Assembly: GCF_018531495.1 (NCBI RefSeq)
Contig: NZ_JAHDTI010000002.1
Coordinates: forward strand, 1,178,001-1,242,000
From: Nonomuraea sediminis
GTDB taxonomy: Bacteria; Actinomycetota; Actinomycetes; Streptosporangiales; Streptosporangiaceae
Length of the DNA: 64,000 bases
Direction of reading: 5' to 3'
The notes under the pieces were generated by a model. It made no database searches, was not told the origin of the DNA, and saw only the letters and a list, made by a program, of their open reading frames with translations. Position numbers and translations under genes: made by a program. This document shows positions 53,033 through 61,628 of the stretch, piece by piece; positions within the stretch are counted from its first letter, which is position 1; each line of letters opens with the position of its first letter.

Positions 53033-53395
53033 TCACGGCCGCCGGTAGTAGGCGAGGGCGGCCGCGGTCGCGTAGGCCAGGCCGTACCAGAGGGCGTGGG
53101 TGGGGGCGCCGCTGAGGAGGGTGGCGAGGCTGAGGGCGGCGACGAGCGCCAGCATGGCGGTGGCCAGGAGGCGGGCGCCGCGGGCGAGCGCGACGACGGC
53201 GAGGGCGCCCACCACGCCGGAGGCCGCGAGGAGGTCGAACAGCAGCCAGAGGTCCAGCAGACCGGCCCGCGCCAGCGGGTGGAGGACGGCGCGCGGCAGC
53301 GCCTGGGTCCACAGCGGGCGCAGGCCGGTCAGGTGGTTGACCAGGGGAGGTATCGCTACCAGCACCGTGGCCAGGAGCGTACGGAGGCGGCTCAA
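53033..53395 (-). CDS. Small membrane protein, third gene of the sigma operon
   Basis: 120 residues with three to four hydrophobic helices (LLATVLVAIPPLV, LLDLWLLFDLLAASGVVGALAVVAL, LATAMLALVAALSLATLL, LWYGLAYATAAALAYY). The TTG start at 53395 overlaps the stop of the preceding gene (TTGA), so translation is coupled. No known family. Its place after the sigma factor and its membrane partner suggests co-regulation. Confidence 0.6.
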   Translation of the reverse strand: MSRLRTLLATVLVAIPPLVNHLTGLRPLWTQALPRAVLHPLARAGLLDLWLLFDLLAASGVVGALAVVALARGARLLATAMLALVAALSLATLLSGAPTHALWYGLAYATAAALAYYRRP

Positions 53396-54489
53396 CGTAC
53401 CCGCGACAGCTGGTAGGTGGAACCGTCACTCCACACCAGCCAGTCACCGGCGGCGTAGGCGGAGCCGGTCAGGCGGTAGGGGGTGCCGGTGGTGGAGTCG
53501 AGGACGACCGACTCGTTGCCGGTGGTGTAGGTGATCAGGCGGTTGCCCGCGGTCATGCGCGCCCCCTTGGCGGATTGCGGGACCTTGGTGCTGACGACCA
53601 CCTGGTCCAGAGCGTTTCTGGCGGCCAGACGCAGCACGCCGTCCGCCACCCAGGCGAAGTGGTCCTTGGTGGCCGCGGCGTACCAGATCTGGTCCGGCTG
53701 GTCCATGGTTTGCACCCGGACCCCCCAGGGCAGCTCGTGCGTGGCCGTGACCTTGGCGGCGTCGATGTCGTACTCCAGTAGTTTCTTGTCGTTGAACGCG
53801 TCGACCAGGAACAGCGTCGGATACGAGAACGCCACCGCGTCGTGGGTCGACGCGACCTTGCTGGGGCCTGAGCATCCCTTGGCGAACCAAGGCTGGCGCA
53901 TCACGTCGCTGCCGACGATCACCCCGTGGTCCACCCAGATCGGGCGCGCGGGGTCGGTGCCCTGCGGGCTGATGACGTGCTCGACGCCGTCCGCGTCCCT
54001 GCACAGCTGGTCGGCGGCCTTGCCGGTCATCCTGGTCCAGGTGCGCAGCCCGTCGCCCGTGCCGAGCCCGCTGAGCGACTGGATCCCCAGGTCGTGGAGC
54101 GTGCCATCCGATCCCAGCTCCAGCACCTGGCGGTCGGGGCCGAACCCGAGCACGGTCCCGTCGGCGCCCACGGTCTGCGGCGAGAGTTCCGGGGGGATCG
54201 GGGTGGAATCGCCGAGCACCTGAGCGATGTCTGGACTGCCGGGTAGGGGGGTGACGGTCTGCGTGGGGCCGACGTGGACCATGGTCGCGGCGTCCCCGCC
54301 TCTCAGTTGGACAGGCACCGCCACCGCGAGCGCGAGCACGCCGCACGCCGCCGCGACCAGCGCGGCCCGCCGCCGCACCCGCCGTACCCTGACCGCCCGG
54401 TGGATGCGGCCGGCCAGCTCGATCGGAGGCTCGTCGTCGTGCGTCGGCTCGCGTAGGATCGTCGCCAGCCGCTGCTCCAGGTCATCCAT
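53392..54489 (-). CDS. Membrane-anchored partner of the SigE-type sigma factor (beta-propeller-like extracellular part)
   Basis: 365 residues. A short cytoplasmic N-terminus (MDDLEQRLATILREPTHDD), a basic stop (RAVRVRRVRRR), one TM helix (ALVAAACGVLALAVAVPVQL) and a large extracellular part with repeated beta-strand signatures (DGTVLGFGPDRQVLEL, LPWGVRVQTMDQ). Topology and position suggest an anti-sigma-like regulator, though no zinc motif is present. It overlaps the sigma gene by 8 bp. Confidence 0.75.
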   Translation of the reverse strand: MDDLEQRLATILREPTHDDEPPIELAGRIHRAVRVRRVRRRAALVAAACGVLALAVAVPVQLRGGDAATMVHVGPTQTVTPLPGSPDIAQVLGDSTPIPPELSPQTVGADGTVLGFGPDRQVLELGSDGTLHDLGIQSLSGLGTGDGLRTWTRMTGKAADQLCRDADGVEHVISPQGTDPARPIWVDHGVIVGSDVMRQPWFAKGCSGPSKVASTHDAVAFSYPTLFLVDAFNDKKLLEYDIDAAKVTATHELPWGVRVQTMDQPDQIWYAAATKDHFAWVADGVLRLAARNALDQVVVSTKVPQSAKGARMTAGNRLITYTTGNESVVLDSTTGTPYRLTGSAYAAGDWLVWSDGSTYQLSRVR

Positions 54490-54979
54490 GGTCCACCTCC
54501 TGTGTCTCGAGCGCGTCGCGAAGTCTGGCCAGCGCCCTGGAGGCCTGGCTCTTGACGGTCCCCCTGCTGCAGCCCAGCAGATGGGCGATCTCCTGCTCGC
54601 TGCGTTCCTCGACGTAGCGCAGCACCAGCACCGCCCGCATCCGGGGCGGCAGCGCGGCGACCCGCGTGCGCAGGCTCGCGTCGGACAGCAGCCGGTCCAC
54701 CGCCGCGTCCTCCAGGGAGGGCTCCGGTGGGGCGGCCATGCTCACCTCCCGGACCTTGCGCCGGCGTCCGTTGGTCAGCAGGCGCAGCATCGCCGTGCGG
54801 ACGTACCCTTCCGGGTCGTCCTTGCGCCGTACCGACCACCACCGCGCCCCCGTCCGCGTCAACGCCTCCTGCACCAGGTCCTCCGCGTCGTGCCGGTCCC
54901 GGGTGAGGACAAGCGCGTACCGGTACAGGGCCGGCAGGCGCTGCGTCACGAAACTCTCGAACGTCGGATCGTTCACCAC
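54482..54979 (-). CDS. RNA polymerase sigma factor, SigE family (ECF)
   Basis: 165 residues. Region 2 (FVTQRLPALYRYALVLTRDRHDAEDLVQEAL) and region 4 (LPPRMRAVLVLRYVEERSEQEIAHLLGCSRGTVKSQASRAL) are both typical of the short actinobacterial SigE family. First gene of a three-gene leftward operon with its membrane partner and a small membrane protein. The promoter lies in the 54-bp gap to the divergent hydrolase gene. Confidence 0.93.
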   Translation of the reverse strand: MVNDPTFESFVTQRLPALYRYALVLTRDRHDAEDLVQEALTRTGARWWSVRRKDDPEGYVRTAMLRLLTNGRRRKVREVSMAAPPEPSLEDAAVDRLLSDASLRTRVAALPPRMRAVLVLRYVEERSEQEIAHLLGCSRGTVKSQASRALARLRDALETQEVDHG

Positions 54980-55033
54980 CCCAAGGACACATCACCTACG
55001 CGAGGGGTTGACTCAAAAGTGCAGACTCTGGAC

Positions 55034-56590
55034 ATGAGCCTGATCACCCGCCTTCTGGCCTGGCGCTACCGCCTGCCGCGTGCCCGTACCTACCAGGTCT
55101 TCGCCGATCGGGGGGTGAAGGTTCCGATGCCCGACGGCGCCGTGTTACTCGCCGACCGTTACGGGGAGCCGGGCGCACCGGTGATCCTTGTCCGGACACC
55201 GTACGGCAGGGCAGGCGCGTTCTCCGTCATCCCCACGCTGTTCGCAGAGCGGGGATTCCAGGTGTTCGTGCAGAGCACGCGCGGGACCTTCGGATCAGAC
55301 GGACAGTTCACGCCATTCGTGCACGAGCGGAGCGACGGGCTGGCCACGATCGACTGGCTCGTCAAGCAGCCCTGGTACGGCGGCAAGCTGGCCACGTGGG
55401 GCCCCAGCTATCTGGGCTTTACCCAGTGGGCGGTCGCGGATGCGCCCGAGATCAAGGCCATGTCGCTGCAGGTCACCGCGGCCTCCTTCGAGGACCACTT
55501 CTACCTGGGCGGCGCCTTCGCGCTCGGCGACGCGCTCAGCTGGGCGGTCAGCACCACGCTGCAGGAGCGCCCGCTGAACGCGCTGCGCTCCGCGATCACC
55601 AGGCGCAGGCTGGAGAAGATGTACGGCGAACTGCCCCTGGGCGACCTCGACGGGATGACGGTCGGCCACCCGATCCCGCACTACCAGAACTGGCTCGACC
55701 GCGATCCCGCCTACTGGGCCGCCATCGACCACCGCACGATCCCCGCCGCGCCCGTCCAGACCATAACCGGCTGGTACGACCTGTTCCTGCCCGAGCAGCT
55801 GCGCGACTACGCCGACATGAAGGCCGCGGGGCGGCAGCCGTACCTGACCATCGGCCCGTGGAGTCACGGCGCTCCCCTCATGGAAGCCATGATGATCATG
55901 CTCGGCGAGTCGCTGCGCTGGTTCCGCGCGCACCTGCTTGACGAGCCGAGAGCGCTGCGCGAGCAGCCGGTACGGATCAACGTCACCGGCGGTGGCGGCT
56001 GGCGCGACCTGCCGGAATGGCCGCCGCCCTCGACCGCCCGGCGCTGGCATCCCGCACCCGGCGGCAGGCTGTCGGAGCAGCCCGGCGACACCTCCGACCG
56101 CTACCGGTACGACCCCGCCGACCCGACGCCCTCGCTCGGCGGCCCGACGCTCTACGACAAGGGCCTGCCGGTCGACAACCGGCCGCTGGAGGCCCGCCCT
56201 GACGTGCTGGTCTACACGGGCGAGCCGCTCGCGCGCGACCTGGAGGTGATCGGCGAGGTCCGCGCCGAGCTGCGGGTCCGCTCCTCGCTCGCGCACACGG
56301 ACTTCTTCGTACGGCTCTGCGACGTGGACCCGTCAGGAGTCTCGACGAACGTGACCGAGGGCATCGTCCGGCTCGACGACCACCAGGAGGAGGTCACGAT
56401 CCGGCTGAGGGCGGCCGCGCACCGCTTCCGCAGGGGGCACCGGCTGCGCTTCCAGATCTCCAGCGGCGCGCACCCTCACGTGGCGCGCAACACCGGGACG
56501 GGCGAGCCGCTGGCGACCGCAGGCCGTCTGGCGGTCGCGGAGCAGGAGGTGCTGCACGGCTCCTGCTTCGTCATCCCGGAGGCCTCGTGA
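55034..56590 (+). CDS. CocE/NonD-family X-Pro dipeptidyl-peptidase-like hydrolase
   Basis: 518 residues from ATG 55034 (MSLITRLLAWRYRLP); the frame is open upstream but only as antisense of the sigma operon. The alpha/beta-hydrolase has nucleophile GPSYLG (Ser in ATWGPSYLGFTQWA), Asp in ITGWYDLF and His in IGPWSHGA, followed by the C-terminal jelly-roll domain (VTEGIVRLDDHQEEVTIRLR). The family cleaves esters such as cocaine or X-Pro peptides. There is no signal peptide, so it is likely cytoplasmic. Confidence 0.92.
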   Translation: MSLITRLLAWRYRLPRARTYQVFADRGVKVPMPDGAVLLADRYGEPGAPVILVRTPYGRAGAFSVIPTLFAERGFQVFVQSTRGTFGSDGQFTPFVHERSDGLATIDWLVKQPWYGGKLATWGPSYLGFTQWAVADAPEIKAMSLQVTAASFEDHFYLGGAFALGDALSWAVSTTLQERPLNALRSAITRRRLEKMYGELPLGDLDGMTVGHPIPHYQNWLDRDPAYWAAIDHRTIPAAPVQTITGWYDLFLPEQLRDYADMKAAGRQPYLTIGPWSHGAPLMEAMMIMLGESLRWFRAHLLDEPRALREQPVRINVTGGGGWRDLPEWPPPSTARRWHPAPGGRLSEQPGDTSDRYRYDPADPTPSLGGPTLYDKGLPVDNRPLEARPDVLVYTGEPLARDLEVIGEVRAELRVRSSLAHTDFFVRLCDVDPSGVSTNVTEGIVRLDDHQEEVTIRLRAAAHRFRRGHRLRFQISSGAHPHVARNTGTGEPLATAGRLAVAEQEVLHGSCFVIPEAS

Positions 56591-56593
56591 GGT

Positions 56594-56842
56594 TCACGCT
56601 CCGAGGTCACGCACGACGTTGTCCAGGCGATCCGCGACCTTGTCGAGGTCGTCGTCGGTGAATTCCTCACCGGGGAGCAGATCTGCCACTTCCTGGCGAT
56701 TGGCGACGACCAGGGTCCGGTGCGCCTCGTCCACCCGCTCCGCGGGCACCACCAGGCACTCGCCCTCGACGAACATCAGGACGGCATCGGGATCCGTGGC
56801 TTCGAGCAGCCGCCGGACGCATTCACGATCGATGAGCAGCAT
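56594..56842 (-). CDS. Small hypothetical acidic protein
   Basis: 82 residues (MLLIDRECVRRLLEATDPDAVLMFVEGECLVV...). Soluble, alternating alpha/beta, acidic C-terminus (GEEFTDDDLDKVADRLDNVVRDLG). No family recognised. Good codon use. It lies 29 bp after the stop of the TM protein gene on the same strand, so the two may be co-transcribed under TetR control. Confidence 0.6.
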   Translation of the reverse strand: MLLIDRECVRRLLEATDPDAVLMFVEGECLVVPAERVDEAHRTLVVANRQEVADLLPGEEFTDDDLDKVADRLDNVVRDLGA

Positions 56843-56871
56843 GGCCGGTCAACCCCCTCCTACCAGTCCCG

Positions 56872-57411
56872 TTACCCGCTCACCGGGCGTGAAACGCGGA
56901 AACACGCCCGCGACGACGGCAGCGCGAGCAGGACGATCACCGCGACGGATCCCGCCGTGGTCAGCACGAGCTTGGCCACGTTGACGTAGGGCAGCCAGCC
57001 GGGCATGGCACCGGAGGCCGCCTCGACCAGCGCGTGCACGTCCAGGCGGGCGAGGGCGGGCACCTGCGCCAGGAGCTTCTCCGTGAACAGCTGGCCGGGG
57101 ATGATGACGACGCCCATCACGAGCAGGACGGGCTGGAAGATCCACGACAGGATCGGGCCGATCCGCCTGCCGGCCAGGTTCAGCAGCGCCAGGGCCACCA
57201 GGATCACGACGAGCACGATGGCCAGCCCCTCGCTCCCGGCGAAGCTGATGCCGTTCTCGGCCAGGATCCCGGCGGGGAACCCCTGCCTGACGACCTCCGC
57301 CTCGGCGGCGCGCTCCGCGTCGGCCCCGTAGGTCAGCACGACGAAGACGCCGATCAGGAACGGCACCACGGTCAGCAGTTGGAGGACGGCAGCCGCGATG
57401 ACCTTCTTCAT
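56872..57411 (-). CDS. Four-TM membrane protein under TetR control
   Basis: 179 residues from ATG 57411, preceded by GAGGAG at 5 bp. Hydrophobic helices at the start (MKKVIAAAVLQLLTVVPFLIGVFVVL), around IVLVVILVALALLNLAG, PVLLVMGVVIIPGQL and near the end (LTTAGSVAVIVLLALPS). Family not recognised. It is divergent from the TetR gene with two operator sites in the 83-bp gap, so it is the probable target of that repressor. Confidence 0.7.
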   Translation of the reverse strand: MKKVIAAAVLQLLTVVPFLIGVFVVLTYGADAERAAEAEVVRQGFPAGILAENGISFAGSEGLAIVLVVILVALALLNLAGRRIGPILSWIFQPVLLVMGVVIIPGQLFTEKLLAQVPALARLDVHALVEAASGAMPGWLPYVNVAKLVLTTAGSVAVIVLLALPSSRACFRVSRPVSG

Positions 57412-57427
57412 GACGACTCCTCGGCAT

Positions 57428-57471
57428 TTGAACTTAGTGCAACTGTAGAAGTCGATTTGAACTAAGTGCAA
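57428..57471. promoter_or_regulatory. Twin TetR-type operators
   Basis: TTGAACTTAGTGCAA (57428-57442) and TTGAACTAAGTGCAA (57457-57471) both fit TTG-n-ACT-n-AGT-n-CAA, a 15-bp palindrome. Their centres are 29 bp apart, nearly three helical turns. They occupy the divergent promoter region between the membrane protein gene and the TetR gene, which indicates autorepression plus control of the neighbour. Confidence 0.75.
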
Positions 57472-57494
57472 GTGCTGCTCGATATCCTGGGGCC

Positions 57495-58172
57495 ATGCCG
57501 CGTGACACCCTCACCAGGGACCAGATCGTCCGTGCCGCCATCGAGGTCCTCGACGCCGAGGGCGTGAACGGGCTGAACATGCGGCGCCTGGGCATCCAGC
57601 TGGGCTCGGCGGCGACCGCGATGTACCACCACGTCAAGGGCAAGGACTCGCTCGTCGTGCTGGCCGCCGACCACGTCTTCGCCGAGATCGAGCTGCCCGA
57701 CCTCGACGCGCTCGGCTGGCGGGAGGCCGCCGCCGCGCTGGCCAGGGGCGCCCACGCGATGATCATCAGGCACTTCTGGCTGATCCCCGCCATGACCACG
57801 CACCTCATCTACGGGCCCAACAAGGCCCGCTACGACGAGCACTGCCTGGCCGTCTACGAGAGCGCCGGCTTCTGCGGCGGCGACGCCGACCAGGCCGCCG
57901 CCGCGGTCCTGATGTTCGCGATCGGCGCCGCCCAGGGCCAGGCCGCCGAATCGGGCTGGCGGGCTCGGCTGCGCCGTACCGGGGTGGACGAGGAGCAGCA
58001 GGTGCGCGACACCATGGCGCAGATCACCGAGATCGCGCAGCAGTTCCCCCGGCTGCGCGCCCGCACCGGCGACATCGGCGACGACGGGCAGGACCCCTTC
58101 GAGTTCGGCCTGAGAACCATCCTCGACGGCCTCGACTCCGCCCTCAAGGGCAAGGCCGGGGTCAGCTTGTGA
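57495..58172 (+). CDS. TetR-family transcriptional regulator
   Basis: 225 residues. The N-terminal HTH (LTRDQIVRAAIEVLDAEGVNGLNMRRLGIQLGSAATAMYHHVKGKDSLVV) is close to the TetR/TetR_C class with the YHHVKGKD recognition segment. The C-terminal helical ligand domain includes a single Cys. It probably represses itself and the divergent membrane protein via the two palindromes upstream. The ligand is unknown. Confidence 0.92.
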   Translation: MPRDTLTRDQIVRAAIEVLDAEGVNGLNMRRLGIQLGSAATAMYHHVKGKDSLVVLAADHVFAEIELPDLDALGWREAAAALARGAHAMIIRHFWLIPAMTTHLIYGPNKARYDEHCLAVYESAGFCGGDADQAAAAVLMFAIGAAQGQAAESGWRARLRRTGVDEEQQVRDTMAQITEIAQQFPRLRARTGDIGDDGQDPFEFGLRTILDGLDSALKGKAGVSL

Positions 58173-58313
58173 GGCTACGACGCGAGCAGGTCGAAGTGGA
58201 AGCCGACGAGGAACAGTGCCAGGGAGAACCACCTCGCCAGGGAAGGGAGGTCGGGGTTCCTGAGCGCGCGGCCGATCCCGGCTATCAGCAGACCGACGGC
58301 GGGTGGCGGGAGG

Positions 58314-59522
58314 TCATCTGACGAGCGGGTGGGGCTTCGGATGCAGCGTCGCCGGCGGGGGCCTCCCGTGCGCCACGGCGAACGACAACCCGCCCATGGC
58401 CAGCGCGGCCACGGCGGCCATGGCGTACACCGTGGGCAGGCTCGTGCCGCCCGACACCAGCGGGCCGACACCGAAGGCGGCGATGCCGTACCCGAGCTGG
58501 TAGAAGGCGATCACACCACCCGCCACGGAGCTCGAGACGGAGGTGAGCTCTTCCTGGGCGAAGCTGATGGTGAGCGGCAGCAGCGCGGAGCAGCCCAGCC
58601 CGGCCAGGCCGAAGGCCACCACCCCGAGCTGCGGCCGGTCCCCGGGCAGCGCGCTGATGATCAGGAACGCGCCCGTCAGCAGGAACGGCAGGCCATGGTA
58701 GATCAGGCGGGCGGGGAGAACGCGGCTCTGCAAGGCGGCGAAACCGACGCGGCCGATCGTGACCATCGCCCAGAACACGGCGAGCGCGAGCGAGGCCTGC
58801 GCCGCCGTAGCGCCGAGATGGCCCGTCATGTCGAGCTGTGCCCAGTTGCCGTTGACCGTCTCGCAGATGCCGTACAGCGTGATGAAAGCCGCGTACACCC
58901 AGAACTTCCTCGGCAGACCCGCTGCCGCGGCGGGCGCCTGTGCCTCGGTCCGCATCGGCAGCCTGAGACTGATCGCGACCAGGGCGACGAGCAGGATCAC
59001 CGACGTCACCGGCAACCCCCACCAGAAGCCCAGGCCGACGAAGACGGCGACGAGCACCGGCGCGAGGGCCGTGCCGAGCCCCAGCAGGGCGTTGAGCACG
59101 AGCACCGAAGCGTCGACGGCGCCGGGACGCAGCTCGGCCGCGAGGGAGTTCAGCGCGGGCACGGTCAGGCCGAACCCTGCGCCCAGGCTCGCGGTGGCCA
59201 GCAGGAGCAGCGTGTACGCCACCGGCCTGTCCGCCATGGCGGCGGCGCTGGCGAGCAGCAGGGTCATGGCGGCCAGATTGCCCGCCAGCCCGACCATGTA
59301 CAGCGGTTTCGTGCCGAACCGGCGGGTGAGCCAGGCACCCAGCAAGGAGGCGGTGACGGCGGCGATCACCTGCGGCACGAACAGGGTGGCGTACTGCGTG
59401 CTCGACAGGCCGTACTGCGCCGGATCGGTGAGGATGGTGCTGGCTGCCGGAATGGTGATCAGCACCACGCCCTGGACGGTGCCGGCGGCGTAGACGGTGA
59501 ACGTCTCTAGTCGCGCGGCCAT
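58314..59522 (-). CDS. MFS transporter
   Basis: 402 residues from ATG 59522 (MAARLETFTVYAAG), twelve hydrophobic helices. The loop 2-3 motif is LLGAWLTRRFGTKPLYMVG, as in drug/metabolite MFS exporters. It is complete, unlike the MFS gene at 28.9 kb. It overlaps the end of the GMC oxidoreductase gene by 16 bp and is therefore probably co-transcribed with it. The 140 bp between its stop and the TetR stop show no convincing gene. Confidence 0.9.
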   Translation of the reverse strand: MAARLETFTVYAAGTVQGVVLITIPAASTILTDPAQYGLSSTQYATLFVPQVIAAVTASLLGAWLTRRFGTKPLYMVGLAGNLAAMTLLLASAAAMADRPVAYTLLLLATASLGAGFGLTVPALNSLAAELRPGAVDASVLVLNALLGLGTALAPVLVAVFVGLGFWWGLPVTSVILLVALVAISLRLPMRTEAQAPAAAAGLPRKFWVYAAFITLYGICETVNGNWAQLDMTGHLGATAAQASLALAVFWAMVTIGRVGFAALQSRVLPARLIYHGLPFLLTGAFLIISALPGDRPQLGVVAFGLAGLGCSALLPLTISFAQEELTSVSSSVAGGVIAFYQLGYGIAAFGVGPLVSGGTSLPTVYAMAAVAALAMGGLSFAVAHGRPPPATLHPKPHPLVR

Positions 59523-61099
59523 GTCCGTGGGGTCGCGCTCGCGCCGGCGCCCAGGCGGTCCAGCAGGTGATCGCCGACGCGCAGGGCGTTGGCCATGGCA
59601 GTCAGCGCCGGATTCACCGCGCCGATGCTCGGGAAGAAGCTGGTGTCTACGACGTAGAGGTTGTCCAGCTCGTGCGCACGGCAGTGGACGTCCAGGACCG
59701 ACGTGGCCGGGTCCGTGCCGAAGCGGCAGGTGCCCGCCTGGTGCGCGACCCCGGCGACCGGGATGTCGCTCCTCATGTAGGCGAAGCGGTGGGTCAGGTG
59801 GCCTGGGTGCATGCCCAGGCCACCCAGCATCGACTTGAGCTGGTGGTAGAGCCGCTGGGCGGCGGTCGGGTTGCTCGGCGTGTAGCTGAGGGTGATGGCG
59901 CCGTCGGCAGCCAGCGTGACGCGGTTGTCCAGGCGCGGCAGGTCCTCGGTCGACAGCCAGAAATCGACGGCGTGCCGGGCGACGTCGTCGAGCGCCCATC
60001 CTGGGGCGAGCTTCGTCACCAGCGGCTTCTCGCCGCGGTACATGTCCGGCTGCGACTTGCCGATCATCTGGATGTTGCCCATCGGATAGTCGAAGTCCGG
60101 GCCGCTGAAGTAGAAGTCGTTGAGGCCGAGCGTCTTCTGAAAGACGGTCGGGTTCGGCTCCCGCGACAGCGCGAGCACCGCCTGGCTGTCGTGGAACATG
60201 TAGTTCCGGCCCACCTGGCCGGAGCCGTTGGCCAGGCCGTCGGGATGCCTGTCGTTGGCGGAGAGCAGCAGCAGCTTGGCGGTGTTGGCCGCGCCGCAGG
60301 AGACGACCACGATGTCGGCGGAGTACCGCTCCTCGTGGCCCTCGTGGTCGACCACCACCTGGGTCACGGCGGTGCCCGCCGGGTTCGTCTCCAGGCGTAC
60401 GACGTGGGCGTTGGTCAGCAGGTCGACGTTGGGGTGCGTGAGCGCCGGCCGTACGCCGAACACCTCAGCGTCGGACTTGGCGTGCAGCGGGCAGGGGAAG
60501 CCGTCGCAGTTCGCGCACCGGACGCAGACGCTGTAGGGCATGTTCGACTCGTCGAGCCGGATGCCGCAGGGCGCGTGGAACGGATGCCATCCGGCGGCAG
60601 CCAGATCGTCGTGCAGCTGCTGCATGCGAGGTTCGTGCGACACGGGAGGGAACGGGTAGGGCGCGCTCGCCGGCGGCTCCGTCGGGTCCTCGCCGCGCAC
60701 ACCGTGCACCTGGTAAATCTGCTCGGCCAGCGTGTAGTACGGCTCCATATCCTCGTAGGAGATGGGCCAGGCGGGTGAGACGCCGTCGTGGTGGCGCAGC
60801 TCGCCGAAGTCCTCGCGGCGCAGCCGGTACAGCGCCGCGCCGTACAGCTTGGTGGCGCCGCCGACGAAGTAGTGGATCTGCGGCTGGAAGGCCTTACCGT
60901 GCTTGTCGTACCAGGTGTCGGGCGAAATGTACCGGTTGTCGATGAAGACGTCGGCCGCCAGCCAGTTGGCCGGCTCGCGGGGCAGCCAGCCCCCGCGTTC
61001 CAGCATGAGGATGCGTTTGCCTGAGGGGGCCAGATGCTGGGCGAGCGTGCCGCCGCCCGCGCCGGTCCCGATGATGATGACGTCGTACGAATCAAGCAT
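59507..61099 (-). CDS. GMC-family oxidoreductase
   Basis: 530 residues from ATG 61099 (MLDSYDVIIIGTGAGGG). The FAD loop IGTGAGGGTLAQHL and ERGG are followed by a Cys cluster (CVRCANCDGFPCP) seen in gluconate/fructose-dehydrogenase-like members. The catalytic pair is in VAHQAGTCRFG (His) and GAVNPALTAMANALR (Asn). It would oxidise an alcohol or sugar hydroxyl. There is no obvious Tat signal. The upstream gene is a zwf relic whose stop overlaps this start (TGATG). Confidence 0.92.
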   Translation of the reverse strand: MLDSYDVIIIGTGAGGGTLAQHLAPSGKRILMLERGGWLPREPANWLAADVFIDNRYISPDTWYDKHGKAFQPQIHYFVGGATKLYGAALYRLRREDFGELRHHDGVSPAWPISYEDMEPYYTLAEQIYQVHGVRGEDPTEPPASAPYPFPPVSHEPRMQQLHDDLAAAGWHPFHAPCGIRLDESNMPYSVCVRCANCDGFPCPLHAKSDAEVFGVRPALTHPNVDLLTNAHVVRLETNPAGTAVTQVVVDHEGHEERYSADIVVVSCGAANTAKLLLLSANDRHPDGLANGSGQVGRNYMFHDSQAVLALSREPNPTVFQKTLGLNDFYFSGPDFDYPMGNIQMIGKSQPDMYRGEKPLVTKLAPGWALDDVARHAVDFWLSTEDLPRLDNRVTLAADGAITLSYTPSNPTAAQRLYHQLKSMLGGLGMHPGHLTHRFAYMRSDIPVAGVAHQAGTCRFGTDPATSVLDVHCRAHELDNLYVVDTSFFPSIGAVNPALTAMANALRVGDHLLDRLGAGASATPRTWPRD

Positions 61100-61352
61100 C
61101 ACAGCTCTCCCAAACGCTCGGCGCGGATGATGCGGCCCGTCCAGGGGTGTTGCCGGCCGTACCTGGCGACGAGGTGGTCGGTGGCCGCGGGTCCCCACGT
61201 TCCCGGCGCGTGCAGCAACACCTCGTACGGCGAGGGCCCTCGCCGCCCTGCTCCGGGCGGAACCTCATCACCTTCGCCAGGTCACCTGTGATCCCGAGAG
61301 CGGCATCCGCGGGCCGTTGCGAGGTTTTCGGTCGGTCTCTCATACGAGCCAT
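61099..61352 (-). pseudogene. zwf: Glucose-6-phosphate dehydrogenase relic with large internal deletion
   Basis: Starting at ATG 61352, the frame gives RPADAALGITGDLAKVMRF, the N-terminal coenzyme loop of actinobacterial G6PDH (GITGDLAK). About 20 codons later a different frame reads SPYEVLLHAPGTWGPAATDH and ends RIIRAERLGEL-stop at 61099-61101, which matches the G6PDH C-terminus (PGTWGP). The catalytic middle (over 400 residues in relatives) is gone and the joint is out of frame. The original gene probably formed an operon with the GMC oxidoreductase. Confidence 0.65.
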
Positions 61353-61628
61353 CCCTTGAAGCGCATAAGTGCGAAACGGTGAGGCGTCGGAGAAGCGCGG
61401 CGACAGGCGATGTTGACCTTCGTTGATTTCGAGCGTAATCCCGGAGCATCACCGCGTCGGCCAGGTAATGGTCAAGGATGCGTACGGCTCGCTGACACGC
61501 CGATGGCAGGGATACGAGGTCAAGATCGCGATGCTGTGTGAGGACAGCGCCGAGTAAACCTACCCTGCACGGCATGGGCACCGGCTTCGTCAAGACCCCC
61601 GAGGACCCCTCGCCTTGCCTCTGTGACA

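Noticed and set aside
58175..58313. Short minus-strand frame ending ARWFSLALFLVGFHFDLLAS
   Set aside because: The hydrophobic ending looks protein-like and may be a relic of a small membrane protein, but no start codon with a ribosome site lies between the MFS stop and the hydrophobic part.
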